Assembly: GCA_034506395.1 (NCBI GenBank)
Contig: JAPDPQ010000002.1
Span: 1 to 52,254, forward strand
Length of the DNA: 52,254 bases
Direction of reading: 5' to 3'
Source: a candidate division KSB1 bacterium
Lineage (GTDB): Bacteria; Zhuqueibacterota; Zhuqueibacteria; Thermofontimicrobiales; Thermofontimicrobiaceae
Shown: piece by piece, positions 44,166 to 52,254 of the stretch
How the letters are laid out: each line of letters begins with the position of its first letter
Numbering within the stretch: position 1 is the stretch's first letter
Translations under genes and position numbers: made by a program
The notes under the pieces: model-generated
Databases searched by the model: none
Told to the model about the DNA's origin: nothing
What the model saw: only the letters and a program-made list of their open reading frames with translations

Positions 44166-45269
44166 ATGGAAATAAGAATCCCGTGTTCTGAATTGAAAAT
44201 TCAATACGAGAATATCAAAGCCGAAATCAAACTTGCGTTTGATGAAGTGTTCGAATCGAGCTGGTTTATTTTAGGCAAGCAGGTAGAGTTGTTCGAGCAG
44301 GAATTTGCAGAGTACTGTGGAGCGCGGTATGGCATTGGGGTTGGTTCTGGGACTGAGGCGCTTCATCTGGCGTTGTTGGCATGTGGAGTCCAACCTGGCG
44401 ATGAAGTGATCACGGTTTCTAATACTGCAGTGCCAACCGTCTCGGCGATTTCGTTCGCCCAGGCAAAGCCAGTTTTTGTCGATATTGACCCATTGAGTTA
44501 TACCATGGATCCAGGTGCGATCGAAGCCAAAATTACTCCCAGGACACGCGTCATTCTACCGGTTCATCTCTATGGTCAGGCAGCCGATATGGATCCGATT
44601 ATGGAGATCGCTCATCGCTACGGTCTTAAAGTGATCGAAGATGCTTGTCAGGCTCACGGCGCTGCCTATCGCGGTCATAGGGTCGGCGCAATCGGCGATC
44701 TGGGCTGCTTTAGTTTTTATCCATCGAAGAACCTCGGCGCCTACGGCGATGGAGGAATGGTGGTAACCAATGATCCAGAATTGGCTGATCATTTGAAGTT
44801 GCTGCGAAATTACGGGCAACGCAAACGTTATTATCACGACATCAAGGGGTTCAATAGCCGGTTGGATGAACTACAAGCAGCTTTTTTGCGAAAGAAATTG
44901 CGTTATCTCGACCAGTGGAACGCTCGCCGGCGCCACCTCGCCAATCAATATGAAAAGTTGCTCGATGATCACGTGGTGAAACCAGTTGAAGCAAGTTACG
45001 CCTACCATATTTATCACCTTTACGTCATCCGCTGCCAGTGTCGGGAACAATTGCAGCGGTATTTGTTAGATCATGGTATCCAGACGCTGATCCATTATCC
45101 CGTGCCGGTCCACTTGCAGCAGGCATATCAGGACTTGAATTTACCTCCAGGGTCTTTGCCCATCACGGAGCAATACGCTGCCGAAATCCTTTCATTGCCC
45201 ATGTTTCCCGAACTAACCGATGAACAGGTGAGCATCGTGGCTGATGCAATCAATCGATTTTATCGCTGA
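44166..45269 (+). CDS. DegT/DnrJ/EryC1 aminotransferase (FdtB/QdtB-like)
   Basis: The 367-residue fold-type I PLP enzyme has the catalytic lysine K188 in [27 protein letters not shown] near residue 59 binds the PLP phosphate, and [15 protein letters not shown] near residue 156 holds the Asp for the pyridine ring. The pattern resembles aminotransferases that make 3-amino or 4-amino deoxysugars such as FdtB/QdtB (from memory). It likely aminates a keto nucleotide sugar for this glycan. Compared with the first DegT protein at 16761, it has different loop sequences, so they probably act on different sugars. No acetyltransferase partner is adjacent. Confidence 0.92.
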   Translation: MEIRIPCSELKIQYENIKAEIKLAFDEVFESSWFILGKQVELFEQEFAEYCGARYGIGVGSGTEALHLALLACGVQPGDEVITVSNTAVPTVSAISFAQAKPVFVDIDPLSYTMDPGAIEAKITPRTRVILPVHLYGQAADMDPIMEIAHRYGLKVIEDACQAHGAAYRGHRVGAIGDLGCFSFYPSKNLGAYGDGGMVVTNDPELADHLKLLRNYGQRKRYYHDIKGFNSRLDELQAAFLRKKLRYLDQWNARRRHLANQYEKLLDDHVVKPVEASYAYHIYHLYVIRCQCREQLQRYLLDHGIQTLIHYPVPVHLQQAYQDLNLPPGSLPITEQYAAEILSLPMFPELTDEQVSIVADAINRFYR

Positions 45270-45385
45270 CCGCTTTCCCGCATTCGCTTGCGATTCAAAC
45301 CGTTCAAAGGTTTCGAGATTAGACGATTTCGCTAATGAACAAATCCATTTTATGAAAGAAATTTATTGCCAGGATTCAGAATCTT

Positions 45386-47137
45386 ATGTTTGCTGATTTA
45401 AAAATACAGGGATCGAAACCATCGAACAAACTTTTGAGCCAATTCATGGCGATGATTGATCCTTATTTGCTATTGGTGATTTTGTTGTCATTGTATATTC
45501 CATTGATTGGTGTGAACCTCTATTTCCGATATGATGATGCAGGAACCCTGCTCTGGGCGTTGGATTTCAAGAAAGGCATTATTCATGCGTTCGATCCAGC
45601 TCCTTGGTTCGACGAATACAATTTCTACAATGGCGTGGGTGGGTATTATCGGCCATTTGAATCCCTTTATATTATGCTGCTGGTGAAGATTTTTGGTCCA
45701 GAACCGTTTTATTTCCATCTGATCAATGGAATCCTCGTTATCACAACCATCGTGTTCATGTATCGCATCGCAGTGCTGCTCAGTGGAAGTCGGCTGGCTG
45801 GCTTGATGAGCGCGGCGGTGTTTCATCTTGCATTCCAATCTATCCTCTATGGCACTTTTCACGTGGTCGTCCCGTTTGGATTTTTCTTCGAGCTCATCAC
45901 TTTCTATTTGTTCATCAAAGGCCTGAATCAGAGTAAATTCCGGACCATCGCACTCGGCTTCCTGTTTTTGATCCCAGCAACGAACCGGCAGACCACCGCG
46001 TTGATCCTTACAGCGATCGTGATAGTATTTTTTATCATGCGCTGGCGCGAATCCAAATTTAACCTTTGGGAACGGATCGCCATTTTTCTGATGGCCAGCG
46101 TGCCCAATTTGCTGATCCCATTCACTAAAAATTCTAGCCATGCCACCATCTTGAGCCAGCCGTTCAGCGTGGCGGGGTACTGGCAATATATTCTGGAACG
46201 GCTCAGCTTCTATACTAATTTAATGACCAGTCATTTGCCGGGAGTGATTATCATCTCTACACTTTTCCTATTCTGGCTAACGAATCTCCCGGTTCAAAGG
46301 CTCTGGCCCAAAATAAACTCCCGGTGGGTCACTCTATTGGCGATCCCGCTGAGCCTCATGATATCATTCATGGCATTAAAAATCCAGCCAATTGCTGTGG
46401 TCGTGCTCTATGGGACTCTTGCATATTTATTTATTGCCGATCGATCGCTGCAATCGGTGATCGTTTGGTTCGCTGTTTCATTGACATTATTCAGCATCAT
46501 TAACTTTTATCATGATGCCTATTTCTTGGAGGCGGCGTTTGCCTTGGCGATTGTGTTGGGATATCTGCTCTATCGATCTGCAGTGAAAATTCAGAGTGCA
46601 TTCGATGTGCTGATTTCGCCGCGGCTTGAGCGAGGGATTTTGACGTTGGCCGCTGTGGGGATTATTTCATTTGGAACAATTGCCTGGAGAGTTCCTGGCT
46701 TGCCGATCATCAGCGCCAAGGTGGAGGCGGTCAAAATTCTCATCGAGACCAACCAAAATTTTAAGCGCATGTTCGAATATCTCGCCTCGGAATTACCACC
46801 CAATGCGAAAGTATTTCAGCTTTCGGAAGAATATCTTGGGCTTACCATGAACCAACGCCGATTCCTGCCGTTGCGCGAGCGCGCTGAGAATGTGAAAGTC
46901 ATCAATATTTTGGACTCCAATGTCATGATCAAAGTGTTAGGACGGTGGGATATCGAATTCAAACACGCCGAGGGTTTGACGCTGGGAATTCCAGAGAATT
47001 GCGTGTTTATCGTGCATAATAAGCTGGAAAAGCGAATTGCCATGCAAAAATTTCAGCTTGAACCGATTCGCGAGTTTAAAAATCATAATACCGAGGCTGG
47101 AGTCTATCGGGTGATTGCTCTTAAGGAACCTCTATAA
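45386..47137 (+). CDS. Polytopic membrane protein, GT-C-like
   Basis: The 583-residue protein has about ten to eleven hydrophobic helices up to about residue 440, then a soluble C-terminal region of about 140 residues. The first loop has an acidic pair in YFRYDDAGTLLWALDF near residue 51, and GGYYRPFESLYIMLL near residue 85, as in oligosaccharyltransferase/PMT-type GT-C proteins with an Asp in the first outer loop. I cannot place it in a named family. A role in extracytoplasmic transfer of a lipid-linked sugar is inferred from the fold and the neighbourhood. The ATG at 45386 is the first in frame and lacks a strong ribosome binding site. Confidence 0.72.
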   Translation: MFADLKIQGSKPSNKLLSQFMAMIDPYLLLVILLSLYIPLIGVNLYFRYDDAGTLLWALDFKKGIIHAFDPAPWFDEYNFYNGVGGYYRPFESLYIMLLVKIFGPEPFYFHLINGILVITTIVFMYRIAVLLSGSRLAGLMSAAVFHLAFQSILYGTFHVVVPFGFFFELITFYLFIKGLNQSKFRTIALGFLFLIPATNRQTTALILTAIVIVFFIMRWRESKFNLWERIAIFLMASVPNLLIPFTKNSSHATILSQPFSVAGYWQYILERLSFYTNLMTSHLPGVIIISTLFLFWLTNLPVQRLWPKINSRWVTLLAIPLSLMISFMALKIQPIAVVVLYGTLAYLFIADRSLQSVIVWFAVSLTLFSIINFYHDAYFLEAAFALAIVLGYLLYRSAVKIQSAFDVLISPRLERGILTLAAVGIISFGTIAWRVPGLPIISAKVEAVKILIETNQNFKRMFEYLASELPPNAKVFQLSEEYLGLTMNQRRFLPLRERAENVKVINILDSNVMIKVLGRWDIEFKHAEGLTLGIPENCVFIVHNKLEKRIAMQKFQLEPIREFKNHNTEAGVYRVIALKEPL

Positions 47138-47948
47138 GTGATAGCTCGCTCTACCGAAATAGTCGAAACTTTCAGATAAGATGGTGTACGCGATTTTAAG
47201 CGTCGAAGATAAGTTCTGATGTGAGCTGGACATTTGTTCCTCGTGTTTTATCATCGTTCATCATCCAATTTCAGTCTTTCCGATTGTTATCTTCGTTAGA
47301 CCCTTGCCCAGGGAATCAACTGATTATCCCTTTCAATTGATGGATGACAATAATTTTTGGTGATTAAATTTTTCTGTTGTTCGATTTCCATTATCGAGAC
47401 TTTCCTCCCCAATTACAATTTAGGCATTCAAAATTGATATTTTTTCCGAGAGGGTTTGGTCAGCGGCTGAAAACTTGCCATTTCGGATGGTCCTAATTTG
47501 ACGATCCATTAAATCGTGCCAAAATTTGAATGAGGATCATGATTGGATGCAATACATTGTTTCGTTCTAATACAATTTTGTATTTTTGGGCTGTTATTTT
47601 CGTGCGATAAGCCATTGAAAATGAGCACGATTTATTGGTCTCGATTTTTATTGGACCAGTGGTATAAGATTTGCTTGTTTTCATGGATAAGAATGTGCGA
47701 ATTAACTTTTTTCGCATTGTTCTCCCATCTTTGTCCTATTCGAGTGCTGCGGAATTTTAGAATACGCACAATGGCTTGTGCGGCTGCAATGACTCATGGA
47801 ACGAAAATATTGGCTAATTTACCCAAGCATAACGAGCAGCACTCAGAAGGCTGATGGGAGAATTCTAAACAAGAAATTTATTCATGTCCCTACAGTTCAT
47901 TTTAAATCAATCGCAGGGGCGCTGCACCTTTTAACGAGGAGGTTTGTA
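47138..47948. other. 811-base gap before the giant secreted protein gene
   Basis: No supported gene was found in this, the largest gap of the window. A + strand frame of about 100 codons at 47543-47854 begins at TTG, resembles nothing known to me and lacks a ribosome binding site, so I reject it. The gap is AT-rich with several T-runs. It ends with GAGGAGG at 47936-47942, an excellent ribosome binding site for the next gene. A long leader or an independent promoter for that gene is likely, but I could not assign specific elements. Confidence 0.5.
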
Positions 47949-50900
47949 ATGAAAAAACCGTATGACTTCAGCACTGCGGTTATGGTGGTTATGGTTAGTG
48001 TCATTTTGATGGCAACATGGCAATTTGGTTGGGGACAGACCTATAAAGTGATGCCTTTAGGAGATTCGATCACCCGGGGGGTGGTTGGTTCCTCAACCCC
48101 TGGCGGTTATCGGGATGATCTGAAACAGAAGTTGAGTGACGAGTATGTCAATACCGATTTTGTCGGTAGCTTATCCGATGGCTCATTTTCTGATCCACAG
48201 CATGAGGGTCACGATGGCGCCAATGTCGAATATGTGAACAATAATGTTGTCTCCTGGGTGACCAATGCCTCACCTAATTTTGTGCTATTGAATATTGGCA
48301 CGAATGACCTTGGTTTTACCCCAGTGGAGACGATCGCAGATAAGATCAATAGCATTTGCGATAAAATTTACAGTGTCAACAGTGGAATCACGATTTTCCT
48401 ATCCAGCATCCTGCCGCGCGGCGACAATGCCACCCGGGATAGTTTGGCTAGCCAAGTGAATAAACGGATCAAGCGGATCGTGACGCAGAAATTAGAAGCT
48501 GGATATAGCATCTATTATGTTGGCAACAACGAGTTGTTCCGCGCCAACCCCAATTGGGCAACAGAGTACCTATTTGATGGCTTGCATCCCAACGATACAG
48601 GTTACACCCTGATGGCCGAGCTGTTTTGGAGCGCCATTATGAACGTCATCAAAAATGATGGTACGTTGGTCATTGATAATTTCAATCGCTCCGAGATCGG
48701 CATCGCATGGGAATACGACCCAGCATTTTCACTGGTGACAGTTGCCCCGGGACAGCGGGAACTGGAGAACACCAGCAACGATGGCGGCTGGAACATGATG
48801 GCCATATATAAAGCTGTGACCAACCCTGGCCAGGTTTCGATCCGATGGGGCCAAAACGCCGATGCACTGGGGATCGAAAATGGCGGATTGGCGCTGAAAT
48901 TGAATAAACCCTCTACAACCGCCAATGGTTATCTGTTGCGCGTTGAACAGGATGGCACGCTGGATTTATGGACGATTGTGAACGGCGCTCCAAGCGAAGA
49001 CCTTCATGTTGAGGTCCCAGGTAAACAACCAAAAGCAGGTCAAGTCTTTACTGTTAAGCTATCTTCTGATGCCGTTGCCCATCATTTCCATTGCTATCTT
49101 GATGGCAATTATATTGGAACGGTTTCCGATTATGATAAGAAACGCGGAAATGAAGCCGAGTTGTATGCTGGGGTGATGATCCGAGGTAGCATGAACGGTG
49201 TTTCTTTGCAAAATAATGTCGACAATTTCAATCTGGTGATTGTTGGTGATATCACGCCGCCAGCAAAGATCAAGAACTTAGCAGTATCATCGACTTCGGG
49301 TACATCTGTGACGCTAACCTGGACAGCACCTGGGGATGACAGCCTCAGCGATCGGGCGTCTTTCTATGATATTCGTTATTCCACCTCCGCGTTGACTGAT
49401 GCGAATTGGAACAGCGCGAAAAAGGCGACCAATATCGACATGCCCAAAGCCCCTGGTTCAACCGAGAGCTTTGTGGTGATGGGGCTGGAAAGCAACAAGC
49501 GCTATTACTTCGGAATCAAAACTGCGGATGAGGAATACAATTGGTCGCTATTGTCCAATGTAGTCGATGCGACGACCGTCGGCGGCGCTGCGCTGCAAAA
49601 GAGTGATGATTTTAGCGATCCCAATACGCTCAATACCTTGTGGAGCGCTAATCCCTCATATGTGATCAAAAATGGAGAATTGGATAACACTTCGACGGTC
49701 AATAATTGGGGGCAATTGGCGGTATTTAAGGCCAACGTGAATCCCATCGAAGCATCAATTACCTGGTCGGCTAACGCGACTTCCGAAGGGATCGATAAAG
49801 GTGCCCTGGCCTTAATGCTGGATAGCGATAATTATACCACGGCCAATGGCTATATGGCCTGGATTAGAACGCAGGTGGGGGATAATCCTGTGCTCTATTT
49901 GTTCACCCATAAGGCAGGGACACCAGAGACCTTTTTGGGCACTTATACCGCAACAGGCCTAAAGAAACCTGGCCCTGGAGACGTGTTTAAGGTGGCTGTC
50001 AGCAGCGATGCCAGTGGTCATCATTTCGACTATTATGTGAATGAGAAATTTTATGGTCGTATTAATGATCCCAATAAAACTTATAGCAATGGCACCGATT
50101 ATTACATGGGCATTGAGCTCCATGGTAACCTGGAGAACAATGTCGATAAATTTGTTACCGTGAACACAGTTGGCGCGCCTTCAGAAATGAAAAAGGTCAA
50201 GCCGATTGATACCCCGACCGGGATCGTTGGAAAACCCTTGGCCGATTCATTGATTGTTCGAATCACAGATAAAAGTGGTAATCCCATATCAGGCGTCAAT
50301 GTAGATTTCACAGTGACACAGGGCGGTGGCAAAGTCGATCTCCAGAGCACGGACAATTATGTGCGGCTTGAGGCCGAAAAGGCATCGGTGATTCAGAGCC
50401 CAATGGAGATCGGGGTGGATCCTGGCGCGTCCAATAGCCAATATGTAACGCCCAATGGTGGAGTCCCCTTAGAGGGAAAGATCGAACACACCTTCTATGT
50501 CAAAGAGGCTGGAACTTATGTAATCTGGTGCCGAATTGCATTGCAAGATAATCAGCGCCATTCGTTGTTCGTTCAGGTAGATGGGAAGCCAACGATTTCA
50601 GCGACCGGCGATCCGCCTCCGCCTGATGGTGTCTGGGATTATCAAGAATATGAGCCAGGTCCCTGGGTGTGGCGCGTGGTGACCGATCGTGCTAAAAATG
50701 GCGACATCGCCACGTTCACACTGACCAAAGGCAACCATAAACTGACGATAACGCAACGTTCAGGGACGGGGACTTGGATCGATAAGATTTTGTTGTCCAA
50801 TAATTACAGCTATGTTCCCTCTGGATTGGAACAAGTTCAACAGTACATCACCGATTCCTATGGTCAAGCACGGGCGCAGTACACGCTCGGCACCGTGGCT

Positions 50901-52254
50901 GGGGAAAATCGGGTGGAGGCGATCGCACCAGCTTATACGCTGAACGGTGCTCCAGTGGTTTTTGTGATCAACGGCAATGCCGATATCCCCACGAGTATGG
51001 TCGCCACAACAGCGACCAACGTGAATGGTGTCGGCGGACAGAAATTGGCACAGCCGTTCGAGGTGGCGCTCAAAGACAAATATAATAACGCTGCCGCGAA
51101 TTATGAAATCACTTTCACCATCACCGAAGGCGATGGATTCTTAACCAATGGACAAACGGTTCATAAGGTGAAATCGGATGCCAATGGGAAAGCATCCACT
51201 TATTTGACGCTTGGCACCGAGTCCGCTACCAATAAAGTCGTGGCCAGTTTTGGGACGCTGCCACCCATTACGTTTACTGCGACAGCGACGTCAGGGATCG
51301 CCAAGACCATGCAATATCATAGCGGCAATTCTCAATCTGGCAAAGTGGGGACCACCCTGCTGAACCCATTGAAGGTGAAAATCCTCGACAATGCCGGTAA
51401 TCCAGTGGTGAACCACAACGTCAAGTTTCAAGTCACTGGGGGCGGCGGTAGCCTCGTCCCCGTGGGGCTTAATGGTGAACAATTAGGTGAATCGGCAGGC
51501 TCGGTTGCGGCGATAGAAGCTGCCGCTGGGGCACCATCGTTAGATGTACTGACTGGCAGCGATGGGACTGCCGCGGTCAAACTGATCCTTGGGTTTATTG
51601 CAGGAACTAACACGGTCCAGGCGACTTCGAGTACTGGTGGAGCTGCGATGACGCCAATAGATTTCAATGCTACGGCCATTCCAGACATGCCAGATACTTT
51701 AATCCAAGTGAGTGGCAACAATCAGACTGGCGCGGCTGGAATGCAATTGAGCAATCCCTTCGTCGTCAAAGTGACCGATAATTATAACAATCCCATTGGC
51801 GACCATGAGGTGAAGTTCTCGGTAACTGCTGGCAACGGCTATCTCGACGGCACGACCAATCGTACGGTGACCAAGCGGACAGATCCCCAAGGCACGGCGC
51901 AGGTCTATTTGACATTAGGCCAGACCGCTGGGGTGGTGAATACGGTTAAGGTAGAGTCCTATTACGGCGGGCAGGTGTTGTTGAATAGTGGATTTGAAAC
52001 CCTCGGTGCTGGCGGCGCTGATGTCTTCGCCAATTGGGACGAAGAGATATCTGGTACTTCCAGTATCAAAGATGAGACCGCTTCGGTCCACGGTGGATCT
52101 CATGCATGTTTGTTGCAAAAAAACGATAACGACGTCCGCATTCGGCAGACTGTGAAACTATATCCTGGTCAGGAATACACGGTATCGTTCTGGGGCAAGA
52201 TCAGCGGCGCCACTAATTTTGGCGTGGCGATCAAGAATCAGTCGACCGGTCACT
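47949..52254 (+). CDS. Giant secreted SGNH hydrolase with LamG-like, FN3, Ig-like and carbohydrate-binding modules (3' end beyond window)
   Basis: From the ATG at 47949, six bases after GAGGAGG, the frame stays open to the window end, giving at least 1435 residues. After a signal peptide (about 1-30), an SGNH domain shows GDSIT with S40, GTND with N119, and DGLHP with D210/H213. It is followed by a LamG-like domain (about 236-430), FN3 (about 433-547, starting TPPAKIKNLAV), a second LamG-like domain (548-740), four Big_1-type Ig repeats (about 741 to 1335) and the start of a CBM4/9-like domain (LLNSGFET onward). The first Ig repeat is interrupted by a CBM-like insertion (about 800-955; YVRLEAEKASVIQ). 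The protein is probably exported to the cell surface as an esterase or adhesin-like factor. The 3' end is missing. Confidence 0.88.
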   Translation, partial: MKKPYDFSTAVMVVMVSVILMATWQFGWGQTYKVMPLGDSITRGVVGSSTPGGYRDDLKQKLSDEYVNTDFVGSLSDGSFSDPQHEGHDGANVEYVNNNVVSWVTNASPNFVLLNIGTNDLGFTPVETIADKINSICDKIYSVNSGITIFLSSILPRGDNATRDSLASQVNKRIKRIVTQKLEAGYSIYYVGNNELFRANPNWATEYLFDGLHPNDTGYTLMAELFWSAIMNVIKNDGTLVIDNFNRSEIGIAWEYDPAFSLVTVAPGQRELENTSNDGGWNMMAIYKAVTNPGQVSIRWGQNADALGIENGGLALKLNKPSTTANGYLLRVEQDGTLDLWTIVNGAPSEDLHVEVPGKQPKAGQVFTVKLSSDAVAHHFHCYLDGNYIGTVSDYDKKRGNEAELYAGVMIRGSMNGVSLQNNVDNFNLVIVGDITPPAKIKNLAVSSTSGTSVTLTWTAPGDDSLSDRASFYDIRYSTSALTDANWNSAKKATNIDMPKAPGSTESFVVMGLESNKRYYFGIKTADEEYNWSLLSNVVDATTVGGAALQKSDDFSDPNTLNTLWSANPSYVIKNGELDNTSTVNNWGQLAVFKANVNPIEASITWSANATSEGIDKGALALMLDSDNYTTANGYMAWIRTQVGDNPVLYLFTHKAGTPETFLGTYTATGLKKPGPGDVFKVAVSSDASGHHFDYYVNEKFYGRINDPNKTYSNGTDYYMGIELHGNLENNVDKFVTVNTVGAPSEMKKVKPIDTPTGIVGKPLADSLIVRITDKSGNPISGVNVDFTVTQGGGKVDLQSTDNYVRLEAEKASVIQSPMEIGVDPGASNSQYVTPNGGVPLEGKIEHTFYVKEAGTYVIWCRIALQDNQRHSLFVQVDGKPTISATGDPPPPDGVWDYQEYEPGPWVWRVVTDRAKNGDIATFTLTKGNHKLTITQRSGTGTWIDKILLSNNYSYVPSGLEQVQQYITDSYGQARAQYTLGTVAGENRVEAIAPAYTLNGAPVVFVINGNADIPTSMVATTATNVNGVGGQKLAQPFEVALKDKYNNAAANYEITFTITEGDGFLTNGQTVHKVKSDANGKASTYLTLGTESATNKVVASFGTLPPITFTATATSGIAKTMQYHSGNSQSGKVGTTLLNPLKVKILDNAGNPVVNHNVKFQVTGGGGSLVPVGLNGEQLGESAGSVAAIEAAAGAPSLDVLTGSDGTAAVKLILGFIAGTNTVQATSSTGGAAMTPIDFNATAIPDMPDTLIQVSGNNQTGAAGMQLSNPFVVKVTDNYNNPIGDHEVKFSVTAGNGYLDGTTNRTVTKRTDPQGTAQVYLTLGQTAGVVNTVKVESYYGGQVLLNSGFETLGAGGADVFANWDEEISGTSSIKDETASVHGGSHACLLQKNDNDVRIRQTVKLYPGQEYTVSFWGKISGATNFGVAIKNQSTGH

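Noticed and set aside
47780..47800. Sigma-54-like TGGC...TGC element in the leader of the giant gene
   Set aside because: The spacing between GG and GC is 11 instead of the required 10 bases.
47543..47854. TTG-started frame of about 103 codons in the 811-base gap
   Set aside because: Cys/Trp/Phe-rich product with no family resemblance and no ribosome binding site.

Overview
The window is a bacterial surface-glycan (exopolysaccharide or O-antigen type) biosynthesis locus. Every convincing gene lies on the + strand. Base composition is moderate, in the mid-40s % GC by eye. TTG and GTG starts, secreted proteins built from FN3, golvesin-like and Ig-like modules, and the general style suggest a Gram-negative-type bacterium of the FCB or candidate-phylum kind (Calditrichota/KSB1-like). 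That placement is a guess from style, because no rRNA or other phylogenetic marker is present.

Left edge (1-493): the C-terminus of an IS3-family transposase and its probable right end, then a gene-poor stretch with a nested TCTGTGGGA palindrome. 494-9894: a polysaccharide deacetylase, several GT2 glycosyltransferases, a YdjM-type membrane hydrolase and a secreted protein of unknown function. This part also holds a GT4 gene broken by two one-base shifts and a GtrB-like GT2 that has lost its DXD motif. 10223-13232: a sugar-nucleotide dehydratase/epimerase, a nucleotidyltransferase and an LPG-synthase-like membrane protein. 13599-25863: GT4 enzymes, two GT-C type membrane proteins, a DegT aminotransferase, a GNAT-like protein and a second deacetylase. 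26043-33279: an O-antigen ligase/polymerase, a carbamoyltransferase, two overlapping GT4 genes and a Wzx-type flippase.

33495-38380 encodes two exported glycoside-hydrolase-like proteins. One is GHL15-like with a golvesin-type domain; the other is a membrane-anchored GH39 that recalls PslG of the Pseudomonas Psl locus. A methyltransferase follows. 39220-42935 is a compact module: a SxtI-type carbamoyltransferase, a SxtJ-like protein, an SGNH hydrolase and a 52-residue DUF5989/SxtK-like peptide, resembling accessory genes of saxitoxin clusters. Next come a GT2, a second DegT aminotransferase and a GT-C-like membrane protein. After an 811-base gap, a giant secreted SGNH/FN3/LamG-like/Ig-like protein starts at 47949 and runs off the right edge.

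Inferred pathway: nucleotide sugars, at least one of them amino-modified, are made and assembled on a lipid carrier by many GT2 and GT4 enzymes. The product is flipped by Wzx, polymerised or ligated by the O-antigen-ligase-type protein, and extended or decorated by GT-C enzymes using GtrB/DPM-like donors. It is then trimmed or decorated by deacetylases, carbamoyltransferases, SGNH enzymes and exported hydrolases. No initiating phosphoglycosyl transferase and no Wza/Wzb/Wzc export-control genes were recognised here.
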